Source: Myxococcales bacterium (GTDB lineage Bacteria > Myxococcota > Polyangia > Polyangiales > Polyangiaceae). Taken from it: a DNA stretch of 64,000 nt. A model generated the notes under the pieces. That model did not search any database, was not told the origin of the DNA, and was given only the letters and a program-made list of their open reading frames with translations. The stretch covers positions 96,893-160,892 of the forward strand of contig PLXW01000022.1 of assembly GCA_003151595.1 (NCBI GenBank). Direction: 5' to 3'. Shown here piece after piece: positions 46,908 to 55,325 of this stretch (position 1 is the stretch's first letter; each line of letters begins with the position of its first letter). The translations under genes and the position numbers were made by a program.

Positions 46908-47237
46908 ATGGCCGTCGATATCAAGAAGCTTTTCAACGAAGAACTCCCCGCCGCGCTCCAGAAGAACGCCGAGGACGCCAGGACGATCGGCGCGAAGTTT
47001 CAGATGAACGTGACGGGCGAGGGCTCGTGGTTCATCGACGTGTCGGCCACCGGGCCGAAGTGCGAGCTGGGCGAGCAGCCCGCCGACTGCACGATGACGA
47101 TCGCCGCCGAAGACTTCCAGAAGCTCGTCGAGAACCCGCAGGCCAACGGGATGCCGCTGTTCTTCGCGGGCAAGCTGAAGGTCACGGGCAATCAGATGCT
47201 CGCGATGAAGCTGAACAAGCTCTTTGCGTACAAGTGA
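46908..47237 (+). CDS. SCP2 sterol-binding domain protein
   Basis: This 109-residue single-domain SCP2 protein begins AVDIKKLFNEELPAALQK. Strands follow (KFQMNVTGEGSWFIDVSA, DCTMTIAAEDFQKLVE), and it closes with GKLKVTGNQMLAMKLNKLF, the typical end of the fold. SCP2 domains bind acyl-CoA, sterols or other lipids in a hydrophobic tunnel. ATG 46908 follows TAGGAG by 11 bases. It lies 15 bases before the AMACR-like gene, so the two are likely cotranscribed and may act on the same lipid substrate. Confidence 0.9.
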   Translation: MAVDIKKLFNEELPAALQKNAEDARTIGAKFQMNVTGEGSWFIDVSATGPKCELGEQPADCTMTIAAEDFQKLVENPQANGMPLFFAGKLKVTGNQMLAMKLNKLFAYK

Positions 47238-47252
47238 GCTGAGCGCGCGGCG

Positions 47253-48422
47253 ATGACGCTGCCGCTCGCGGGCGTGAAGGTCCTCGACTGGACGCGGCTC
47301 CTGCCGGGGCCGTTCGCGACGCTCGTCCTCGGGGATCTCGGAGCGCAGGTCGACAAGCTCGAGGACCCGCAAGGCGGGGACTATCTGCGCCACATGCCGC
47401 CGCAGATCGACGGTACGTGTTCGATCTTTCTCGCGCTCAATCGCAACAAGCGGAGCGTGTGCCTCGATCTGAAGAAGAGCGGGGCGCGCGACGCGTTCTT
47501 GAAGCTCGTGGCGAGCTACGACGTGCTCGTCGAACAGTTCCGTCCGGGCGTGCTCGATCGCCTCGGCGTGTCGCATGCGTCGCTGCTCGCGGCGAACCCG
47601 CGCCTCGTCGTGTGCGCGCTCACCGGCTACGGGCAGACCGGACCGCTGGCGAAGCGCGCGGGGCACGACTTGAACTACCTCGCGCGCGCCGGCGTCCTCG
47701 GGTTTCAGGGGCCGACCGATGGTCCGCCCGCCGTGCCCGCGGTGCAGATGGCGGACATTGGCGGTGGCCTCTGGAGCGTCATCGGCGTGCTCGCGGCGCT
47801 CGCCGAGCGCGAGAAGACGGGGCGCGGAAAGCTGGTCGACGTGTCGATGCTCGAAGCGTCGATGCCGTTCGCGATCGCGAGCTTCGGTGCAAACTTCGGG
47901 CATCAGCTCTCAGGTACGCCGCCGCGACGTGGTGACGAGCCGCTCACCGGAGGCATCGCGCCGTACAACACGTACGCGACGAAAGACGGCCGCGCCGTGG
48001 CGCTGGCCGCGCTCGAGCCGAAGTTCTGGATGGCGTTCTGCGCCGGCGTGGGGATCGAGCCGGAGCTCGCTGCGCTCTTGCCGGGCGAGCATCAAGCGGC
48101 GATCAAGGCGCAGGTCGCGGCGATCTTCCTCACGAAGACGCGCGACGAGTGGGCCGCGTTCGGCGCGCAGCACGACTGCTGTCTCGAGCCGGTGCTCGAG
48201 CCGAGCGAGGTCGCGAGCGACGCGCACGTCGCGGCGCGCGGCGCGTTCTTCACGATCGACTCGCCGTGGGGACCGATCCCGCAGCTGAAGACGCCGGTGA
48301 CCGACGCGGGGATGACGCACACGCCGCCGCCGCGCGCGGGCGAGCACACGGAAGCGATCTTGCGTGAGGCGGGGCTGAGCGCGGACGAGATCGCGAAGCT
48401 GAAGGCGGACGGCGCGATCTAA
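47253..48422 (+). CDS. CaiB/BaiF family III CoA-transferase, alpha-methylacyl-CoA racemase-like
   Basis: This 389-residue enzyme has the family III signature from the N-terminus: GVKVLDWTRLLPGPFATLVL, GDLGAQVDKLEDPQGGDYLR, then FLALNRNKRSVCLDLK. Racemase-type catalytic residues fit RAGHDLNYLARAGVLG (His-Asp pair) and VQMADIGGGLW (second Asp), which favours alpha-methylacyl-CoA racemase over CoA transfer, though this is only motif-based. Such racemases prepare branched-chain or sterol side-chain CoA esters for beta-oxidation. It is the second gene of a likely operon with the SCP2 protein. A REP-like element follows its stop. Confidence 0.88.
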   Translation: MTLPLAGVKVLDWTRLLPGPFATLVLGDLGAQVDKLEDPQGGDYLRHMPPQIDGTCSIFLALNRNKRSVCLDLKKSGARDAFLKLVASYDVLVEQFRPGVLDRLGVSHASLLAANPRLVVCALTGYGQTGPLAKRAGHDLNYLARAGVLGFQGPTDGPPAVPAVQMADIGGGLWSVIGVLAALAEREKTGRGKLVDVSMLEASMPFAIASFGANFGHQLSGTPPRRGDEPLTGGIAPYNTYATKDGRAVALAALEPKFWMAFCAGVGIEPELAALLPGEHQAAIKAQVAAIFLTKTRDEWAAFGAQHDCCLEPVLEPSEVASDAHVAARGAFFTIDSPWGPIPQLKTPVTDAGMTHTPPPRAGEHTEAILREAGLSADEIAKLKADGAI

Positions 48423-48423
48423 C

Positions 48424-48535
48424 GCGAACCCTCATCCCCGGCCCCTCTCCCGCGAGGGGAGAGGGGAGGAGAGTGCACGCTTTGGGCTCCCCCTCTCCCC
48501 TTGCGGGAGAGGGGGCGGGGGGGTGAGGGCTCGCG
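48424..48535. repeat. REP-like double palindrome, copy 2
   Basis: Same design as the element at 42797-42903. Outer arms GCGAACCCTCATCCCC and GGGGTGAGGGCTCGC surround two inner hairpins of CCCCTCTCCC with GGGGAGAGGGG. It occupies the whole gap between the convergent racemase-like and MshEN genes and could serve as a terminator for both. Confidence 0.8.
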
Positions 48536-49618
48536 TCAGATATTTCTCAGCTCCTCGATGAACTCCCAGTCCGCGATCAAATTCTTCTTCAGCATCAGCG
48601 ACAACAGCGCCGCGAACATCGCCTGCCACTGCGTGTCGCCGAGGATCTCGGTCGCGTCGGCGCCGTGCGCGACCGCGCGCAACGCGCTCACGAGATCGCG
48701 CGCAGTCAGCTGAGGAGAGATCCCCCCCGCGCTCGGCGGGATGGAGCCCTGCCGCTTCGCGACGGCCGGCGGCGGAGCCGGATTGCGCGCGGGGAGATTC
48801 AGCGTCGTGCCGTCGAGGAGCGTGAGCGCCACCATGCGCGGGCTGCTGCCGGAACGCGGCTTCACGACGTACTCGCCCACTTCGAGCTCGGGATCGGCAT
48901 CGGGGCTGTCGGCGCTCGCGGGGAGGATCGCTTCGCTGGCGAGGATCTCCATGGTGTCGACCACGGTGGCGAGCGGCGCGCGCCCGGTCACGGGCGGGGG
49001 AGGGGGCTTGGCCGGCGGTGGCGGCGGTGGCGCGTTCCCGCCCGCGCTCGCGTTCGCGCTCGCGCTCGCGTTCGGGTTCGCGCTCGCGTTCGGGTTCGCG
49101 CTCGCGTTCGCCTCACTCACCGTCGGTAGCCTCGCCGCGCTCGGCTCGCGCGTCGTCATCGGCTGCGGCGCTTCCGTCGCCTCCGCGTAGTACACGCGGA
49201 TCGCGCTCCGGATGTGGCTCTGGCTGGCGATCATCGGCTTCACCGGAATGCCCGCCGCCGTCGCGATCTCGGCGAGCGCCTGCTCGTTCGTCGGATCGTC
49301 CATCGCCACGTAGAGCGTCGCCTTCTTCTTCTCGATGCGAAGGAAGATCGGCACCGCGCAGAACTTCTCGGCGATGTCGCGCGGCACCCGGTTGAGCAGC
49401 TCGCGTGAAAAATCGATGTGGTAGAGCGACACCCACGGCACGCTCAGCTGCATCGAAAGGGTCTGCGTGAGCTGGTCTTCGTTGACCATCTCCATCTCGA
49501 CCAGGAGCTGCCCGATCTTCTGCCCTTCATGCCGCGGCGACGCGAGCGCCTCGTCCAGCTGCGCCTGCGTGATGACCTTGGCGTCGACCAGGAGCTCTCC
49601 GATGCGTGCGCGCGCCAA
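48536..49618 (-). CDS. Stand-alone MshEN (GspE/PilB N-terminal) domain protein
   Basis: This protein of about 360 residues has an N-terminal MshEN domain (1-155), seen in ARIGELLVDAKVITQAQLDEA, KIGQLLVEMEMVNEDQLTQT and CAVPIFLRIEKKKATLYVAM, but no secretion ATPase domain. MshEN modules in type II secretion and pilus ATPases can bind cyclic di-GMP. A linker of Asn-Ala/Ser-Pro repeats and polyproline (about 165-215) leads to a C-terminal region ending in a helical domain (LTARDLVSALRAVAHG, MFAALLSLMLKKNLI). TTG 49618 is my best start, since no ATG or GTG fits and the domain begins right there. It is divergent from the zinc-ribbon kinase, 99 bases apart. Confidence 0.75.
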   Translation of the reverse strand: MARARIGELLVDAKVITQAQLDEALASPRHEGQKIGQLLVEMEMVNEDQLTQTLSMQLSVPWVSLYHIDFSRELLNRVPRDIAEKFCAVPIFLRIEKKKATLYVAMDDPTNEQALAEIATAAGIPVKPMIASQSHIRSAIRVYYAEATEAPQPMTTREPSAARLPTVSEANASANPNASANPNASASANASAGGNAPPPPPPAKPPPPPVTGRAPLATVVDTMEILASEAILPASADSPDADPELEVGEYVVKPRSGSSPRMVALTLLDGTTLNLPARNPAPPPAVAKRQGSIPPSAGGISPQLTARDLVSALRAVAHGADATEILGDTQWQAMFAALLSLMLKKNLIADWEFIEELRNI

Positions 49619-49717
49619 GATAAGCCCATCGTACGCCGCGATTCGTACGTGGGGAAAGCTCGCAGCAACGGCCGCACCTGCGCAGTTTCCGACGCGGAAT
49701 TTGCCGTGGTACCCTCG

Positions 49718-52456
49718 ATGTCTTCGCTGATGCGTGCCTGCCCGCAGTGCGGAAACGATTGCAACGACGAGCACCAGTTCTGCCCGTCGTGCGGCTTCCC
49801 CATCGGGAAAGTGGCCGTGGATTCCGACGATCCGCTCATCGGGCGCACGCTCCAGGGGGGCTACGTCATCCTCGAGCTCGTCGGGATCGGCGGCATGGGG
49901 CGCGTGTACCGCGCCGAGCAGACCAACCTCGGGCGCACGGTCGCCGTCAAAGTCATCCACCCGCACCTCGTCGGTGAAGAGAACGCCGCCGCCCGCTTCA
50001 TCACCGAAGCGCGCGCCGCCAGTCGCCTCAACCATCCGAACTCCGTCGCCGTCATCGACTTCGGCAAGACGCAGGACGGGCAGCTCTACCTCGTCATGGA
50101 GTTCTTGCGCGGCAAGGACTTGGCGCGCGTCGCGTACGAAGAGGGGCCGCTCTCGTTCCGTCGCATCGTGAACGTGCTGCGGCAGACGCTGGCGGCGCTC
50201 AGCGAGGCGCACCACCTCGGGATCATCCACCGCGATCTCAAACCCGAGAACATCATCCTCGAGCCGATGCGCCAGGGGGGCGACTTCGTGAAGGTCGTCG
50301 ACTTCGGTCTCGCCAAGGTGCGCGAGGCGGAAGACAAGCCGTCGATCACCAGCCCCGGCATCGTGTGCGGTACGCCCGAGTACATGAGCCCCGAGCAGGG
50401 GCGCGGCGATCCGATCGACGCGCGGAGCGATCTGTACGCGGTCGGCGTCATCTTTTATCAAATGCTGACGGGGCGACTCCCGTTCGAGGCCGAGAGCCCG
50501 ACGCAGGTCGTGCTCATGCACATCGGTACGCCGCCGACCGATCCGCGCAAGGTCGCGCCCGAGCGCCAGATCCCCGAGGCGCTCGTGAACGTCCTGCTCA
50601 TGGCGATGGCCAAGGACTCGGCGCATCGCTTCGGCGACGCCGACGAGTTCAGCGAAGCCTTGGCCGACGCGATGGCGCAGGTCGAAGGCTCGATGAACAT
50701 CCGCGCGGCGGCCGCGGCGCTCATCAAGTGCCCGGCGTGCGGCGCGATGAACGCCACCGCGCAGAAGTTCTGCGGCGACTGCGGCGGCCCGATGGCGGCG
50801 CCCGTCACGCTGCCTGCGCCGTCGCGACGCGCGAGCCTGCCGCCGCCGTCGACCGCCCTCATCGCCGAGCCCACGACCGGCGCGCGCGGTGTCTCCATCC
50901 CCGAAGAGAAGATCCGCTTCCCGCTGCCGCTCGTCGGACGCGAAGACGATCTGGCGTGGCTCGAAGAGCGCCGCGACGACGCCGAGCGCTCGCTGGGCGG
51001 GGCGCGGCTCGTGGGCGAAGCGGGCGTCGGCAAGTCGCGCTTGCTGCGCGAGTTCCTGCTGCTGTGCGCGGCGGCGGGCGACAGCGTCGTCGTCGTGGGT
51101 CCCGATCCGGCGTGGGCCGAGGTCGGGTACCACGCGCTTCGTAAGGCGATCGAAGGGCTCGCCGCGCTCCCGGCCGACGGCGGCACCGCGAAGGACTGGA
51201 CGGGCGCGGGCGCCGAAGCGCGACGCGGCCTCATGGACGTCTTCGGCAAGGAAGACTCGACGACGAACGACGCGCTCACGCCGGAGGACCGTCGCTACTC
51301 GGCCGCCGAGGCGTTCCGCTGGTCGCTCATTCGCGCCAGCGAGCGCGCGCACGGGCAGCGCGTGGTCGTGGCGATCGACGATCTGCACTCGGTCGACGGC
51401 GCGAGCCGCAACGCCTTCGCCGACGCCATCGGCGAGCCGCCGCTCATTCCCGCGCTGCTCGTGGCCACGTACGCGCCCGGCTTCGATCCTTCGTGGGCCG
51501 CAGGCACCGCCGCCGCGCGCGTGCTGACGGGACTGCCGTCGTCGGTGGTGAGCAAGCTGCTCACGGCGACGGGCGTGACGAGCATCCCGTCGTCGTTCAC
51601 CGGGAGCGCGCGCGGCATCGCGCCGTTGCAGCTCGAACAGCTCCTCCGCTTCACGCGCGAGCAAGGGAGCGGCGCGCCGACGCGTCTGGCCGACTTGATG
51701 GCGCTTCGCGTGGAGCGACTCTCGAGCGACGCGCGTCGCGTGCTTCAAGCGATCGCCGTCTACGGCGACGACGCGGGCGACGACGCGATCACGAAGCTCG
51801 TTCCCGAAGACACGAACCTCTCGTCGGCGCTCAGCGTCCTGCTCCGCGCGGGGATGATCGAGGATGGCCCCGACGGCATCCGCACGTCGCACCCGCTCCT
51901 TCGCGAGATCGTCCTGGCGACGATCCCGGCCGCGGTCCGCAAAGACCTCCACCACCGCGCCGCCGGCGTGTGCGAAGCGCGCCACTCGTCGATCGAAGTG
52001 CTCGCCATGCACGAGTACTTCGCGCAGAACACGTTCCAGGCGCTCATCCTCCTGGAGCGCGTGGCCTCACGGTGCGCGCTTCGAGGCGATCTCCACGGCG
52101 CGGTGAACGCCCTCCGCCGTGGCCTCGAGCTCGCGCGACGCGAGCTGTTCCGTGGCGAGATCGACGACCCGATGCGCGCCGTCCTCATCTTCTCGCGCAA
52201 GCTGGGCGAGGCGCTGGCCAATGTGGGTGACTTCACCGACGCAGAAGGTGTGCTCCGCGAAGCCCTCGATATGACTGGCCCCAGCGGCCAGGATCGCGCG
52301 CGCGTGCTGGGCACACTGGCCACCGTGTCCCACGGGCGGGACAGGATCCAGGAAGCGCTCCTGTACCTCGTGGAGGCCATCGAGCTGGCGCACCAGAGCG
52401 GGTCGCGCGAGCTGGCGGTGTCGCTCGAGGATCTGCGCAAGTCGATGGCCGGGTGA
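49718..52456 (+). CDS. Ser/Thr kinase with two zinc ribbons and AAA ATPase domain
   Basis: This 912-residue cytoplasmic signalling protein opens with a zinc ribbon (CPQCGNDCNDEHQFCPSCG, residues about 7-25). A Hanks kinase (about 45-310) follows with GIGGMGRVYRA, VAVKVI, HRDLKPEN (residues 171-178), DFGLAK and SPEQGRG. A second zinc ribbon, CPACGAMNATAQKFCGDCGG, lies near 340. After a Pro-rich linker come an AAA ATPase (GEAGVGKS, VVVAIDDLHSVD) and a helical TPR-like C-terminus. All catalytic kinase residues are intact. ATG 49718 is used; ATG 49730 is an alternative. It is head-to-head with the MshEN gene. Confidence 0.92.
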   Translation: MSSLMRACPQCGNDCNDEHQFCPSCGFPIGKVAVDSDDPLIGRTLQGGYVILELVGIGGMGRVYRAEQTNLGRTVAVKVIHPHLVGEENAAARFITEARAASRLNHPNSVAVIDFGKTQDGQLYLVMEFLRGKDLARVAYEEGPLSFRRIVNVLRQTLAALSEAHHLGIIHRDLKPENIILEPMRQGGDFVKVVDFGLAKVREAEDKPSITSPGIVCGTPEYMSPEQGRGDPIDARSDLYAVGVIFYQMLTGRLPFEAESPTQVVLMHIGTPPTDPRKVAPERQIPEALVNVLLMAMAKDSAHRFGDADEFSEALADAMAQVEGSMNIRAAAAALIKCPACGAMNATAQKFCGDCGGPMAAPVTLPAPSRRASLPPPSTALIAEPTTGARGVSIPEEKIRFPLPLVGREDDLAWLEERRDDAERSLGGARLVGEAGVGKSRLLREFLLLCAAAGDSVVVVGPDPAWAEVGYHALRKAIEGLAALPADGGTAKDWTGAGAEARRGLMDVFGKEDSTTNDALTPEDRRYSAAEAFRWSLIRASERAHGQRVVVAIDDLHSVDGASRNAFADAIGEPPLIPALLVATYAPGFDPSWAAGTAAARVLTGLPSSVVSKLLTATGVTSIPSSFTGSARGIAPLQLEQLLRFTREQGSGAPTRLADLMALRVERLSSDARRVLQAIAVYGDDAGDDAITKLVPEDTNLSSALSVLLRAGMIEDGPDGIRTSHPLLREIVLATIPAAVRKDLHHRAAGVCEARHSSIEVLAMHEYFAQNTFQALILLERVASRCALRGDLHGAVNALRRGLELARRELFRGEIDDPMRAVLIFSRKLGEALANVGDFTDAEGVLREALDMTGPSGQDRARVLGTLATVSHGRDRIQEALLYLVEAIELAHQSGSRELAVSLEDLRKSMAG

Positions 52457-52482
52457 GCGGCGCGCCGTTACGCTGAAAGGCG

Positions 52483-53829
52483 ATGGCTGACGTACCGCCG
52501 AAGACGAATCGCGCGGCGCTCGTCGTCGCACGGAACGTCGCGCTGATCGTCGCGGGGTGGCTCGTCGCCAGCTACGCCCACAGGCACTGGGAACCCTACG
52601 CCGAGCACGACTGGATTCACGACGCCATCAACCGCGTCTTCGCCGGCTTCCCTTCGCTCGCCACGTTCGCGGCGCGCATCTGGGAGAGCTGGAACGAGAT
52701 GTTCGGGGCCTCGGCGTTCGTCGCGCTCTTGCTGGCGTCGGCGCTCTTCCCGCTCGGCTTCGCGGCGCGCATCGTCGCACGCGCGCGCATTCGCGCCGGT
52801 CATGCCGACCCGCTCGACCGCCTTCGCGCGTGGGCGTCGGCGTGGCCGAAGATGACGCGCGCGCTCCTCGCGGCGGCGCCCGTCGTCCTGTGGATGCAGG
52901 AGCTGGTCGCCATCTACCGCTGGGATCGACCGACGCTCCTCAGCTTCACAGTGCTCGGCTGCGTGCCGGTCGCGCTCGTAGCGGCCGTGTCGGCGACGCT
53001 CGGGAGGAGATGGCTCGCGGCGTTCCTCGCGCCGACGCTCACCGGTGACGAAGCGAAGACCGAGTTCCAGATCGGCGCGGACGAGATCGTGTTCAACGCC
53101 GTGGCCGTCACGCGCGAGACGAAGGCCGCGGTCGCTGCGGTCGCCGGGCTGGCCATCGCCGTCGTCGCGTGGATCGCGACGCGCAACATCCTCGTGCTCT
53201 ACCACACGCTCGCTCCGCTCTACGTCATCGGCGGGTACGTCGGCGTGGCCGGCGCCAGCGCGTTTGTCTTCCAGCGCGCCTCGCGCGTCGCGGTCGGCGT
53301 CGACGGCGTGCACGTGCGCGGTACGTCGCGCGCGAAGTTTTATGCGTACCGCGGCCTCGACGAAGCGCGCACCAATGGCGGCGACATCGAGCTCGTGCGG
53401 CGCGGGCGCGTGCTCGTGCGCCTCCAGCTTCACGGCGAGGACGCCGCGCGAAGAGACGCGGTGCTCGCGCGAATCACCGAGAACGTGGCGCGCGTGAAGG
53501 AAGGGCGCGGCGCGGCGGCGGCGCAGATGGTGGCGTCATCCTCGAAGGAGGCGCTGGCGCGCGTGGCGCACGGCGGCGCCGACTACCGGATGGCGGCGAT
53601 GACGCGCGAGCAGCTGTGGGCGCTGGTCGAAGGTCCGGAGATCGAGGCGAGCGCGCGCAAGGCGGCGGCGACGGCGCTGGCCACGTCGAGCGACGGCGAC
53701 GAGCGCGCGCGTCTTCGCGTGGCGGCTTCGCTCTGCGCGGAGCCGCACGTGCGGGTCGCGCTGGAAGAGATCGCGCGCGGCGACGAGCTGGCGAACGACG
53801 CGCCGCATGCGCGCAGGGCCGCGACGTGA
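52483..53829 (+). CDS. Membrane protein with PH-like and helical C-terminal domains (tandem paralogue A)
   Basis: This 448-residue protein has four to six hydrophobic helices in the first 250 residues in two groups, separated by an embedded stretch FQIGADEIVFNAVAVTRET. A soluble C-terminal half begins SRVAVGVDGVHVRGTSRAKF, which looks like the first strands of a bacterial PH-like domain. It ends in a helical segment, REQLWALVEGPEIEASARKA and LRVAASLCAEPHVRVALEEI, resembling a single HEAT-type unit. Function is unknown. Its stop overlaps the GTG of the next gene (GTGA), and both belong to one operon. Confidence 0.75.
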   Translation: MADVPPKTNRAALVVARNVALIVAGWLVASYAHRHWEPYAEHDWIHDAINRVFAGFPSLATFAARIWESWNEMFGASAFVALLLASALFPLGFAARIVARARIRAGHADPLDRLRAWASAWPKMTRALLAAAPVVLWMQELVAIYRWDRPTLLSFTVLGCVPVALVAAVSATLGRRWLAAFLAPTLTGDEAKTEFQIGADEIVFNAVAVTRETKAAVAAVAGLAIAVVAWIATRNILVLYHTLAPLYVIGGYVGVAGASAFVFQRASRVAVGVDGVHVRGTSRAKFYAYRGLDEARTNGGDIELVRRGRVLVRLQLHGEDAARRDAVLARITENVARVKEGRGAAAAQMVASSSKEALARVAHGGADYRMAAMTREQLWALVEGPEIEASARKAAATALATSSDGDERARLRVAASLCAEPHVRVALEEIARGDELANDAPHARRAAT

Positions 53830-55136
53830 GCCTGGCGCGCGCCCGAGCGAAGACGATCGCGAAGTTCGCGGCCGCGTGGTTGGCGCTGGTGGTGGTCCCG
53901 TTCATCGTGGACACGCTCTACGGTCCGATCGTCCGCTTCGCTCGGCCGCGCTTCGGCGACGACTCCGCCTTCGCCGACGCGATCGGTCACGTCTGGCGGG
54001 CCTTCCTGGTGACCTCGACGCGCACGTGGTTCGAAGGGGTCTGGATCGGCACCATCGCCTGGACGCTCGGCTTCCTCGTGCGCATGGTCGCGCGGGCGCG
54101 CGTGCGTGCCGGCGCAGGCGACTTCCTCGAGTCGACCCGGGCGTGGGCGAAGCGGCGTCCCTTCGAGCTGCGATCCATCACCTCGCTCGCCGGCCTGGCG
54201 ATGAGCGCGATGATCTGGAAGACGTTCGCCGGATACTCGTGGGGGGGCCTTCCCGCCGCGTGGCTGATCGGCCTCGCCGCGCTCGACGGACTGGCCATCG
54301 CCGCGTGGGCCCAGGTCAGCGCGCGGGCCTTGCTCGCTCCCATCACCGCGGAGTCGTCGAAGACGCATTTCGAAATCGGCGCCGACGAGATCGTCTTCGA
54401 CGCCGTCGCCGTGACGGTCGAGACGAAGGGGGCCGTCGCCGCGCTCGCCGCGCTCACCGTCACCGTCATCGCGCTGCTCGGCTCGCACGTCCTCGATCAC
54501 CTCCACCTCTTCCACGGCGGCATGCCGACCCCCATCATCCTCGGCTACTCCGGTATCGCGGCGGGGGCCGCCCTCGTCTTCCGCCTCGCCTCGCGCGTCG
54601 CCGTCGGCGTCGACGGCGTCCATGTTCGCGGCACGTCGCGCGCGAAGTTCTACGCCTACCGCGACCTCGACGAAGCGCGCGCGAACGGCAGCGATCTCGA
54701 GCTCGTTCGCCGCGGCAAGGTCGTCCTGCGCCTCCAGCTCCACGGCGAGGACGCCGCACGTCGCGACGCCGTCCTCGCGCGCATCACCGAGCACATCGCG
54801 CGCGTCAAAGAAGGGCGCGGCGCGACCGCGGCGCAGATGGTCGCGTCGTCGTCGAAGGAAGCGCTGGCGCGCGTGGCGCACGGCGGCGCGGACTATCGAA
54901 TGGCGGCGATGACGCGCGAGCAACTCTGGGCGCTGGTGGAAGGCCCGGAGATCGAAGCGAGCGCGCGCAAAGCGGCGGCGACGGCGCTGGCGATGTCGAG
55001 CGACACCGGCGAGCGCACGCGTCTCCGCGTCGCGGCCGAGCACTGCGCCGAGCCGCACGTGCGCATCGCGCTGGAAGAGATCGCGCGCGGCGAGGGTGAC
55101 GCGGCGGAAGCGCCGTTGCGGCGGGCGGCGACGTAG
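53826..55136 (+). CDS. Membrane protein with PH-like and helical C-terminal domains (tandem paralogue B)
   Basis: This 436-residue paralogue of the preceding gene starts at GTG 53826, which overlaps its stop codon. The membrane half has the same plan (two helix groups around FEIGADEIVFDAVAVTVET) but has diverged widely. The C-terminal half from SRVAVGVDGVHVRGTSRAKF to the end is almost identical to that of paralogue A, mostly differing by synonymous changes and a few residues. The pair may form a heteromeric membrane complex with paired cytoplasmic domains, which is inference. Hairpins follow the stop. Confidence 0.75.
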   Translation: MSLARARAKTIAKFAAAWLALVVVPFIVDTLYGPIVRFARPRFGDDSAFADAIGHVWRAFLVTSTRTWFEGVWIGTIAWTLGFLVRMVARARVRAGAGDFLESTRAWAKRRPFELRSITSLAGLAMSAMIWKTFAGYSWGGLPAAWLIGLAALDGLAIAAWAQVSARALLAPITAESSKTHFEIGADEIVFDAVAVTVETKGAVAALAALTVTVIALLGSHVLDHLHLFHGGMPTPIILGYSGIAAGAALVFRLASRVAVGVDGVHVRGTSRAKFYAYRDLDEARANGSDLELVRRGKVVLRLQLHGEDAARRDAVLARITEHIARVKEGRGATAAQMVASSSKEALARVAHGGADYRMAAMTREQLWALVEGPEIEASARKAAATALAMSSDTGERTRLRVAAEHCAEPHVRIALEEIARGEGDAAEAPLRRAAT

Positions 55137-55145
55137 GAACCCTCA

Positions 55146-55210
55146 CTTCTCCGAGGGCTCGGAGAAGCGCTCGATGCCCTTGGAGCACTTCTCCGGGGGC
55201 TTGGAGAAGC
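55146..55210. terminator. Two tandem hairpins in 42-bp repeat after the membrane-protein pair
   Basis: ACTTCTCCG recurs at 55145 and 55187, a 42-base period. In the first unit CTTCTCCGA pairs with TCGGAGAAG around a GGGC loop, a 9-bp stem starting 9 bases after the stop codon. The second unit forms a weaker version. No U-tract follows. The position suggests transcription termination or mRNA 3' end protection. Confidence 0.5.
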
Positions 55211-55313
55211 GCTCGATTGCCCTGGACCGCATTCCTAGGGCCATCCAGCGCTGCTCTACCGCTGGGCCGCGTCGCCCTCTCCGCCTCCGACGCCCGATGC
55301 TAACGTTCGCCCC

Positions 55314-55317
55314 GGAG
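55314..55317 (+). promoter_or_regulatory. Ribosome binding site supporting a TTG start
   Basis: GGAG lies 8 bases before TTG 55326, ideal spacing, and supports the rare start codon for the App1-like phosphatase. Confidence 0.55.
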
Positions 55318-55325
55318 CCCTCGCT

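Noticed and set aside
48536..52012. A minus-strand open frame of over 1100 codons opposite the zinc-ribbon kinase.
   Set aside because: Only the part up to about 49618 matches a domain (MshEN); the remainder is a shadow of the kinase gene.
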